Below, one piece after another: positions 1 through 5,308 of a DNA stretch of 5,308 bases. Position 1 is the first letter of the stretch. Each line of letters opens with the position of its first letter. Origin of the DNA: an uncultured Cytophagaceae bacterium (lineage in GTDB: Bacteria > Bacteroidota > Bacteroidia > Cytophagales > Spirosomataceae); NCBI GenBank assembly GCA_903960725.1, contig CAJCBY010000105.1, forward strand, positions 1-5,308. The letters run 5' to 3'. Under the pieces are notes generated by a model that was not told where the DNA came from, searched no databases, and was given only the letters and a program-made list of their open reading frames with translations. The translations under genes and the position numbers were made by a program.

Positions 1-1076
1 CGAAAGGAAGCACCGTGTGGGATAAAAATGGGCAGGAATACCTGGATTTATATGGAGGTCACGCGGTGATATCCATTGGGCATTCGCATCCGACCTATGT
101 GAAGCGCATGACGGAGCAGCTGAACAATATCGGCTTTTACTCGAATTCGATCATTATTTCAGGTCAACAGGAACTTGCGGAAAAGCTGGGTCGTGTGTCG
201 GGGTATGAGGATTATACCTTGTTTTTGACGAATTCGGGGGCAGAGTCGAATGAGAATGCGTTGAAATTAGCGTCGTTTCATACGGGTCGTAAAAAGGTGG
301 TGGCGTTTTCGAAGGCTTTCCACGGGAGAACGGCTGGGGCGGTGGCGGTGACGGATAATCCGAGCATTGTGGCGCCTATTAATGATACGTCGCATGTGAG
401 TTTCTTGCCGTTTAATGAGATAGAGGGATTGGAAGCGGGGATTACGGAGGAGACGGCGGCGGTGATTGTGGAAGGTATTCAGGGTGTGGGAGGTATTCAG
501 GTGGCGAGTGATGCGTTCTTGCAGGCGTTGAGAAAGCGGTGTGATGAGACAGGGGCGCAGTTGATTTTGGATTCCGTGCAGTGTGGCTATGGCCGTTCTG
601 GACAGTTTTTTTCGCACCAGTATGCGGGAATTCATCCGGATATGATGACGACAGCGAAAGGGATGGGGAATGGTTTTCCGGTGGGTGGAGTGCTGATTGC
701 GCCACATATACAGGCGAGTTATGGGTTGCTGGGGACGACTTTTGGGGGGAATCATTTAGCGTGTACGGCTGCGAATGTAGTCTTAGATATTATTCAAGAG
801 GAGAAATTGATAGAGAATGCGTCGAAGCTGGGGGATTATATTCAACAGGAGCTGAAAGGGATGAAGGGTATTGCGGAGGTGAGAGGTCGTGGTTTGATGA
901 TTGGGATTGAGGTGGAGCAGCCGGTGGGCGTGGTGAGAGATGCTTTATTATTTAAAGAACATATCTTCTGCGGTTATTCTGGGAAGCATACGTTGCGACT
1001 TTTGCCGAGCTTAGCGATCGATCAGAAAATAGCGGATCAATTTTTACAGAGTTTAAAAACAGTTTTAGCAAATTAA
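1..1076 (+). CDS. argD: acetylornithine/N-succinylornithine aminotransferase, 5' end cut off by window
   Basis: PLP-dependent class III aminotransferase of arginine biosynthesis, a cytoplasmic enzyme converting N-acyl-glutamate semialdehyde to N-acyl-ornithine with glutamate as amino donor. The frame is open to the first base: codons before the GTG at 15 read K-G-S-T and continue into VWDKNGQEYLDLYGGHAV, the usual family N-terminal motif, so that GTG is an internal Val and roughly 15-20 residues are missing. Visible marks are NSGAESNENALKLA (PLP phosphate region), AFHGRT, VEGIQGVGG, LDSVQCGYGRSG with the PLP-pyridine Asp at 570-572, the Schiff-base Lys in TTAKGMGNGFPVGG at 657-659, TTFGGNHLAC, and EVRGRGLMIGIE near the C-terminus. 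The whole resembles the Bacteroidota branch, whose Bacteroides member uses N-succinyl intermediates; acetyl or succinyl preference here is unresolved. The usual Glu of QGE and the Glu of DE[VI]Q are Val and Ser. No other arg gene is visible. Codons are G-rich (many GGG, GTG, GCG), unlike the genes downstream. Confidence 0.93.
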   Translation, partial: KGSTVWDKNGQEYLDLYGGHAVISIGHSHPTYVKRMTEQLNNIGFYSNSIIISGQQELAEKLGRVSGYEDYTLFLTNSGAESNENALKLASFHTGRKKVVAFSKAFHGRTAGAVAVTDNPSIVAPINDTSHVSFLPFNEIEGLEAGITEETAAVIVEGIQGVGGIQVASDAFLQALRKRCDETGAQLILDSVQCGYGRSGQFFSHQYAGIHPDMMTTAKGMGNGFPVGGVLIAPHIQASYGLLGTTFGGNHLACTAANVVLDIIQEEKLIENASKLGDYIQQELKGMKGIAEVRGRGLMIGIEVEQPVGVVRDALLFKEHIFCGYSGKHTLRLLPSLAIDQKIADQFLQSLKTVLAN

Positions 1077-1087
1077 CCCTTGCTTTT
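1067..1087 (+). terminator. weak candidate terminator overlapping the argD stop
   Basis: A 5-bp stem (AGCAA at 1067-1071 with TTGCT at 1080-1084) encloses an 8-base loop that contains the argD TAA, and the stem runs into TTTT (1084-1087). The stem is short and has only two GC pairs, so this could be chance. If real it would separate argD from the isomerase gene, which fits the unrelated functions and the 96-base gap. Confidence 0.22.
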
Positions 1088-1172
1088 GAACTAGAAATGT
1101 GATTATTTTGCGTTTCTTTTGTTCAAAATACAAGAGAAGAATTACAGTAAAAAAACAATTATTTATTCTATA

Positions 1173-3290
1173 ATGGCATTAATTACAAAAATTAGAGAGA
1201 AATCAGGAATAGCGGCAGCGGCAATTGCTATCAGTTTAGTGTTGTTTCTAGTAGGAAGCGATATTTTCCAAGGCAATTCTTCCCTATTCGGATCCAGCTC
1301 ACAAGAAGTGGGTGAGATTGCGGGAGAGAGCATCATGATTCAAGATTTCCAAAAGAAAGTAGAAGAAGCTACCCAAAATTATACGGCTCAAACGGGCAAA
1401 GGTCCATCAGAACAAGAGGCGAGCATGATTCGTGACCAAGTTTGGAACCAATTAATCCTAGACATCGCGTACAAGAAAGAATTCGATGCGTTAGGAATCA
1501 AGGTTTCAGATGAAGAATTAATCGATATGGTGCAGGGGAATAACATCCACCCATCTGTTCGTCAGCAATTCACGAATCCGCAAACAGGTCAATTTGACAA
1601 GATGTTCGTGGTTCAATTCTTGAAGAACTTAAAGACGTTGCCAGTGGAGCAACAACAAGCGTGGGATCGTTTTGAGAAGTCAATCGCTCAGGATCGTATC
1701 CGTGCTAAGTATGAAGGCTTACTTCGTATGTCTAATTATGTAACTCAAGCAGATGCTGCGAAGGAATACCAATCGCAAACGGCTAAGTTCAATTCGAAAT
1801 TCTTATTTGTTCCGTTCTTCTCTTTACCAGATTCAAGCATTAAGGTGCAAGATTCTCAATTAGAGGACTATTTAGCGAAGCACAAGGATGAGTTCAAAGG
1901 AACTAACACACGTTCTATCCAATATGTAACGTTCCCAGTTATTCCGACAAAACAAGATACAGTAGAGTTCTACAACTCGATTAAGAAGTTAGCGAAGGAT
2001 TTAGCGGTAGCGCAAAACGACTCTGCTTTTGCGATGTTAAATTCAGATGTACGTACTCCGTACTTAGTTTCTTATTCAGAAATTCCAGAGGGTGTTAAGA
2101 CGCAATTAGCGTCCTTCCAACCGGGTGGTATCTACGGTCCATTCAAGAATGGTTTAACGTATTCGATCTACAAATTCGGTGGTGTGGTAAAAGACACTTT
2201 ATTCACGATGCGTGCTAGCCACATCTTAATCGCACCAGCGAACAAATCGGATTCAGCGAAGGCGCAAGCGAGAACACGTGCAGAAGGAATTTTGACACAA
2301 ATTAAGGGAGGCGCGAGCTTTGAGACTTTGGCCCAAATGAATGGAATGGACGGCACTGCACAACAGGGTGGTGACTTAGGTTATTTCAAAAACAACGGTG
2401 GAATGGCGAAGTCATTCGAGAAAGCGTTGTTCGGTTTCAATGGCGCTGGTTTAATGCCAGGTGTGGTAGAAACGGAATTTGGCTTCCACGTAGTGAAGGT
2501 AACGGATGCAAAAACGAATACAAGCTTTAAGTTAGCTGCGATCAATAAGACGATTGCTCCATCTCAAGCGACAATGGACAAAGTGTTCACGACGGCTGAT
2601 GCGTTTGCTAATTCAAACGGCAACTTAGCGTCATTCGAGGTGGCTTTGAAAAAAGACAAAAACTTGATCATGATGCGTGCTGAGCGTTTAACAGAAAATG
2701 CGTCAGCAGTAAATAACTTATCGAACGCACGTGAAATCGTACGTTGGGCATTTGATGACAATACAGCGGTAGGCGATGGTTCTAAGCGCGTATTCGAGCA
2801 AGATTCTCAATACATCGTGGCGTACGTAACAGACAAGTCAGACAAGGACAATGTGAAAGTGAGTGATTTCCGTCAGGAGTTAACTGCTTTAGTGCGTAAC
2901 CAATTGAAAGGCGAAATGATCGCTAAGAAATTAGAAAATAAGAAGGGTTCATTAGAGCAAATCGCACAGGCTTATGGCGCGGGTGCTTTAGTTGAAACGG
3001 TTCAAGATATCACGTTAGCTACGGGAATGTTAAATACAGCGGGTCCTGATGCGATTGCGTTAGGTCGTATCGCTGGTTTGAAAAACGGTAAGCGTTCGAA
3101 AGTATTCGTAGGAGATAATGGTGTGTTTATCGCTGAGAAATTAGGTGGTACACCAGCACCGGCTTTAGCGGATTACTCTCCGTTTAAGAACCAAATCCAA
3201 CTGATGAACACACAACGTTCTTCATTCTACATCAACGAAGCGATTAAAGAAAATGCGAACATTGTAGACAAGCGTTACAAGTTCTACTAG
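1173..3290 (+). CDS. ppiD: membrane-anchored PpiD/SurA-like periplasmic peptidyl-prolyl isomerase
   Basis: Predicted envelope foldase/chaperone of 705 residues, catalysing cis-trans isomerisation of peptidyl-prolyl bonds and probably assisting secreted and outer-membrane protein folding. ATG 1173 is chosen because it gives MALITKIREKSG, a short basic cytoplasmic tail, followed by one membrane segment (about residues 13-32), the standard PpiD topology; the frame extends 18 codons upstream to a TTG, but that adds an uncharacteristic Lys-rich leader. Residues about 50-220 form the SurA-N-like helical chaperone region. The parvulin domain spans about 345-445 with ASHIL, GGDLGYF and FGFHVVKV. By alignment to Pin1/Par14, catalytic positions are retained: His350, Asp393, Leu402, Met411, Phe415, His439. 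Segments 246-338, 451-555 and about 591-658 look like parvulin folds lacking these residues. There is no Shine-Dalgarno; the start context is TATA-ATG, as for dnaN. Codons (TTA, CGT, TTC, AAC) suggest good expression. Length is somewhat above E. coli PpiD (623). Family assignment is firm; the substrates are unknown. Confidence 0.92.
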   Translation: MALITKIREKSGIAAAAIAISLVLFLVGSDIFQGNSSLFGSSSQEVGEIAGESIMIQDFQKKVEEATQNYTAQTGKGPSEQEASMIRDQVWNQLILDIAYKKEFDALGIKVSDEELIDMVQGNNIHPSVRQQFTNPQTGQFDKMFVVQFLKNLKTLPVEQQQAWDRFEKSIAQDRIRAKYEGLLRMSNYVTQADAAKEYQSQTAKFNSKFLFVPFFSLPDSSIKVQDSQLEDYLAKHKDEFKGTNTRSIQYVTFPVIPTKQDTVEFYNSIKKLAKDLAVAQNDSAFAMLNSDVRTPYLVSYSEIPEGVKTQLASFQPGGIYGPFKNGLTYSIYKFGGVVKDTLFTMRASHILIAPANKSDSAKAQARTRAEGILTQIKGGASFETLAQMNGMDGTAQQGGDLGYFKNNGGMAKSFEKALFGFNGAGLMPGVVETEFGFHVVKVTDAKTNTSFKLAAINKTIAPSQATMDKVFTTADAFANSNGNLASFEVALKKDKNLIMMRAERLTENASAVNNLSNAREIVRWAFDDNTAVGDGSKRVFEQDSQYIVAYVTDKSDKDNVKVSDFRQELTALVRNQLKGEMIAKKLENKKGSLEQIAQAYGAGALVETVQDITLATGMLNTAGPDAIALGRIAGLKNGKRSKVFVGDNGVFIAEKLGGTPAPALADYSPFKNQIQLMNTQRSSFYINEAIKENANIVDKRYKFY

Positions 3291-3309
3291 GATTTAGTCG
3301 ACACCTATT

Positions 3310-3343
3310 GAAAAGCATTCTGCAAAGGATGCTTTTCTTGTTT
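3310..3343 (+). terminator. strong intrinsic terminator after the PPIase gene
   Basis: GAAAAGCATTCT (3310-3321) pairs with AGGATGCTTTTC (3326-3337) in a continuous 12-bp stem with one T-G wobble (3319/3328), capped by a GCAA loop (3322-3325), a stable GNRA tetraloop. A T-rich tail TTGTTT (3338-3343) follows, and the 3' arm itself carries TTTT. It lies 19 bases past the PPIase stop codon, the normal place for a Rho-independent terminator. It also ends 14 bases before the gldG ATG, leaving almost no room for a separate gldG promoter after it. Confidence 0.82.
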
Positions 3344-3351
3344 AAACGAAT

Positions 3352-5010
3352 ATGGCCAAACATTGGAAACGGTTTAGCGCTTATTACCTGATCGGAATCG
3401 GTATTCTACTGATTGCGGTGAGCCCTTATGTGCGAGGACGGTTTGACCTAAGCGAGGATAGTAAATACACGCTAAGCGAATCCAGCGAGATCGTTCTAAA
3501 CAGCATCGACTCCCCTATTCTCGTACAGGTTTATTTAGGCGGGGATGATTTACCGGCCGGCTTTAAGCGCCTGAAAAAAGAAACGCTAGATCTACTCGCG
3601 GATATCAAATCAGTGAGCTCAGCGAACATAGACGTGCAACTCATCGATGTGTATGATGAGTATCCTACAGAAGAGGCACGCGCGGCCTTAACGCGGCAGC
3701 TGGATTCACTAGGCATTCCTCCCACGAATTTAGTGCACAAGGAAAACGGCAAGCAGGTACAGCAACTTGTGTTCCCTGGACTAGTTATCTCGAAAGGCGC
3801 TTTAAAAACCGGGGTTCTTTTGCTAAAAGGAAACAAATTAGCGAGTCCAGATCAGATCATTAACCAGTCCATCGAAGGCTTAGAATATGAGATTGTTCAG
3901 GGGATTCAAACCTTGTTACCTCAGGAGCGCAAGAAGATCGGTTTCTTCGTCGAATATTCGTCTACCTCGGCCATCGCTCAGATCGATCTGATCAACGCCT
4001 TAAAACGCAAATATGACCTGTTTCCGGTGGACTTAGCGGCCTCCCCTACGCTAGACGGCTTAGATGCCATCTGCGTGTTGAACCCCACCCGCGAATTCAG
4101 TGAATCGGATGCCTATAAAATGGACCAGTTTATTGTCAAAGGCGGTAAGGCCCTGTTCCTAGTGGACGGCGTAAAAATCGATACGCTAGAGAACCAAGGT
4201 TTAGCGATTAGACCGCGCAAAACGGGATTAGAAAATATCCTCTTCCATTATGGTCTGCGCATTAATGCGAACCTAGTGAAAGACGCGCAGCTTTCTGGGA
4301 TGATTCCATTAAAGGTAGGCAATATGGGCAATAAGCCGAATATCCAGTTGATGCCTTGGCCCGCTTTCCCGTTATTGAATGGCAATCCGACTAACTTGAT
4401 TACGAAAAATTTAGATGCGGTCTATGGTCGATTCGTTTCGACAATCGATACGATTTCAGGGGTATCGCTCCGTAAAACGGCTTTATTGCGCACTAGTCAA
4501 TACACCCAGGTGGCGAAAGCCCCTTCGCTGTTATCGTTTAGTACTGCGGGCAAGGATTTTGACCCAGCAGCTTACAATGCCGGCGTTCAAACCACGGGGT
4601 ATGTAGTGGAGGGGAAATTCGAATCCGCTTATAAAAACCTAACGCAAGACACCAGTTTTGTGGCTTCCAGCGGCAAAGAATCTGCGATTATCGTGGTGGG
4701 CGATGGAGATGTGGCGATAAACGGAATAGATTATCAATCGCAGCAGGCGCTTCCGTTGGGTTTTGACCCATTTATGAAGACCACCTTTGCGAACAAGGAT
4801 TTTCTATTGAACGCCTTCACGTATTTAATCGAGGAGAATTCTCCCCTGTTAGCGCGGTCTAAATCGATACAGCTTCGTCCTTTAGATAAGGCCAAAATCC
4901 AAGCAGACGGCACCTTCTACCAAGTCATCAACATTGCGGTGCCGCTTCTTTTTGCGACGCTTTTGTCTTTAGCCGTGGTCTTTTACAGAAAGCGTAAATA
5001 CAATCGCTAA
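3352..5010 (+). CDS. gldG: gliding motility-associated ABC transporter auxiliary protein GldG
   Basis: GldG (552 residues) is the auxiliary/substrate-binding-like component of the GldA-GldF-GldG ABC transporter linked to gliding motility in Flavobacterium; its cargo is not known. The protein has a basic N-terminus and a membrane segment at about 9-25, a large extracytoplasmic region, then a second membrane segment at about 524-545 followed by a basic tail (RKRKYNR), so both ends are anchored. Family signatures are visible: RFDLSEDSKYTLSE (30-43), SIEGLEYEIVQGIQ (173-186), KKIGFFVEYSS (194-204), VVGDGDVAING (448-458), NKDFLLNAFTYLIEE (481-495) and ARSKSIQLRPLDKAKI (501-516). The length matches full GldG and there is no frameshift. 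The ATG at 3352 starts directly into the MAKHWKRF basic leader; no Shine-Dalgarno precedes it. No gldF permease or gldA ATPase gene lies next to it; the 5' neighbour is the PPIase gene across a terminator, and dnaN follows 107 bases downstream. Codons favour CTA, AGC and GGC more than the PPIase gene does. Confidence 0.92.
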   Translation: MAKHWKRFSAYYLIGIGILLIAVSPYVRGRFDLSEDSKYTLSESSEIVLNSIDSPILVQVYLGGDDLPAGFKRLKKETLDLLADIKSVSSANIDVQLIDVYDEYPTEEARAALTRQLDSLGIPPTNLVHKENGKQVQQLVFPGLVISKGALKTGVLLLKGNKLASPDQIINQSIEGLEYEIVQGIQTLLPQERKKIGFFVEYSSTSAIAQIDLINALKRKYDLFPVDLAASPTLDGLDAICVLNPTREFSESDAYKMDQFIVKGGKALFLVDGVKIDTLENQGLAIRPRKTGLENILFHYGLRINANLVKDAQLSGMIPLKVGNMGNKPNIQLMPWPAFPLLNGNPTNLITKNLDAVYGRFVSTIDTISGVSLRKTALLRTSQYTQVAKAPSLLSFSTAGKDFDPAAYNAGVQTTGYVVEGKFESAYKNLTQDTSFVASSGKESAIIVVGDGDVAINGIDYQSQQALPLGFDPFMKTTFANKDFLLNAFTYLIEENSPLLARSKSIQLRPLDKAKIQADGTFYQVINIAVPLLFATLLSLAVVFYRKRKYNR

Positions 5011-5058
5011 ATACATATGCCAAAAGCTTTGGTAGAAAGCCTAAATTATTTTAACTTC

Positions 5059-5092
5059 AAGGTTTGAACGACAGCCTGTCGAAAACCCTTTT
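5059..5092 (+). terminator. candidate terminator or leader hairpin between gldG and dnaN
   Basis: A two-part stem: GGTTT (5061-5065) pairs with AAACC (5083-5087), and inside it CGACA (5069-5073) pairs with TGTCG (5077-5081) around a GCC triloop, separated by a small 3x1 internal loop. The outer stem can be lengthened by AA/TT if one C (5088) bulges. TTTT (5089-5092) follows, so it can act as a terminator for gldG transcripts 50-80 bases past its stop. It also ends 25 bases before the dnaN ATG and could be part of a dnaN leader. The T run is short, hence moderate confidence. Confidence 0.45.
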
Positions 5093-5117
5093 ACACGTAT
5101 CTTAAAGCTAAATTATA

Positions 5118-5308
5118 ATGAAGTTTCTTGTAGCCTCTAATGTCTTATTAAAGCAATTATCAGCCATCAATGGCGTCGTTGCTAGCAACCCGATCATTCC
5201 TATCTTAGAGAACATCTTAGTGGAATTAGAGGGTAATACCTTGATCTTAACGGCATCAGACTTACAAACGGTGATGACGACGCGTTTAGAAGTGGAAGGA
5301 TTCGAAAA
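5118..5308 (+). CDS. dnaN: DNA polymerase III beta subunit (sliding clamp), 3' end cut off by window
   Basis: The beta clamp is a ring-shaped homodimer that encircles DNA and tethers the replicative polymerase and other replication and repair proteins in the cytoplasm. Only the first 63 residues, part of the first of three clamp domains, are in the window. They begin MKFLVASNVLLKQLSAING and continue with the hallmark blocks NPIIPILENILVEL and LILTASDLQTVMTTRLEVE, corresponding to the usual S..LPIL.N and L.L.A.DLE...S..I pattern. The start at ATG 5118 matches the family N-terminus exactly; there is no Shine-Dalgarno, and the ATG is preceded by AAATTATA, AT-rich as expected in Bacteroidota. Leu is mostly TTA and Ile mostly ATC, similar to the PPIase gene. 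dnaA is not beside it in the visible sequence. A full gene would be about 370-375 codons. Confidence 0.95.
   Translation, partial: MKFLVASNVLLKQLSAINGVVASNPIIPILENILVELEGNTLILTASDLQTVMTTRLEVEGFE

Noticed and set aside
267..755. Long minus-strand open frame (162 codons), and another at 442-705, opposite argD
   Set aside because: The translations are Arg/His/Pro-rich low-complexity strings with no family resemblance, and they lie wholly over a well-conserved aminotransferase frame. The G-rich codons of argD remove stop codons from the other frames.
581..910. 109-codon open frame on the + strand inside argD in another frame
   Set aside because: The translation is rich in Trp, Gly, Cys and Glu, as expected from out-of-frame reading of GGG/GTG/GAG-rich DNA, and it overlaps the conserved PLP-lysine region of argD.
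1085..1110. Possible Bacteroidota promoter before the PPIase gene: TTTG (1085-1088) and TATTTTG (1104-1110)
   Set aside because: The -7-like element is one base short of TAnnTTTG and the 15-base spacing is shorter than the usual about 19-21 bases, so it is not distinguishable from chance in AT-rich DNA.
1119..1172. TTG at 1119 as an upstream start for the PPIase
   Set aside because: It would add an 18-residue Lys-rich leader before the typical MALITKIREKSG-membrane segment start; ATG 1173 gives the expected PpiD topology.
1170..1175. TATAAT box at the PPIase start, and a similar one at 5115-5119 before dnaN
   Set aside because: Both overlap the start codon itself (TATA-ATG) and reflect the AT-rich start context of Bacteroidota genes, not sigma-70-type promoters.
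2168..2761. Minus-strand open frames of 62 and 65 codons inside the PPIase gene, and similar ones inside gldG (3531-3836 minus; 4415-4606 plus)
   Set aside because: They lack recognisable family features and lie within strongly supported coding frames.
5020..5040. Short inverted repeats just after gldG as a terminator
   Set aside because: Stems are 5 bp, two alternatives exclude each other, and no T run follows directly; the hairpin at 5061-5087 is the better candidate.

Overview
The window looks like ordinary chromosomal DNA from the phylum Bacteroidota, most likely a Cytophagales-type or related gliding-lineage bacterium; the genus cannot be read from it. Four things support this: a Bacteroidota-type ArgD aminotransferase, a recognisable GldG protein, a Bacteroidota-style DnaN N-terminus, and the absence of Shine-Dalgarno sequences before the start codons. 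All four genes lie on the + strand and no mobile element, CRISPR array, tRNA or rRNA is visible.

Layout: bases 1-1076 hold a 5'-truncated acetylornithine/succinylornithine aminotransferase (argD; arginine biosynthesis). After a 96-base AT-rich gap, bases 1173-3290 encode a 705-residue, membrane-anchored PpiD/SurA-like periplasmic peptidyl-prolyl isomerase with one intact parvulin domain flanked by parvulin-like segments that lack the catalytic residues. A strong GNRA-capped intrinsic terminator (3310-3337) closes this gene. Only 14 bases after its stem, gldG begins (3352-5010), encoding the double-membrane-anchored auxiliary subunit of the Gld ABC transporter. A 107-base gap with a second hairpin leads to dnaN (5118 to beyond the window end), the DNA polymerase sliding clamp.

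The genes do not form one pathway: amino-acid biosynthesis, envelope protein folding, gliding/ABC transport and replication sit side by side. The PPIase and GldG are both cell-envelope proteins, but the terminator between them argues for separate transcripts. I find no evidence for a new multi-gene system. The points worth a second look are the tandem parvulin-like architecture, the terminator almost touching the gldG start, the lack of gldF directly upstream of gldG, the changed active-site residues in ArgD, and the marked difference in base usage between argD and its neighbours.
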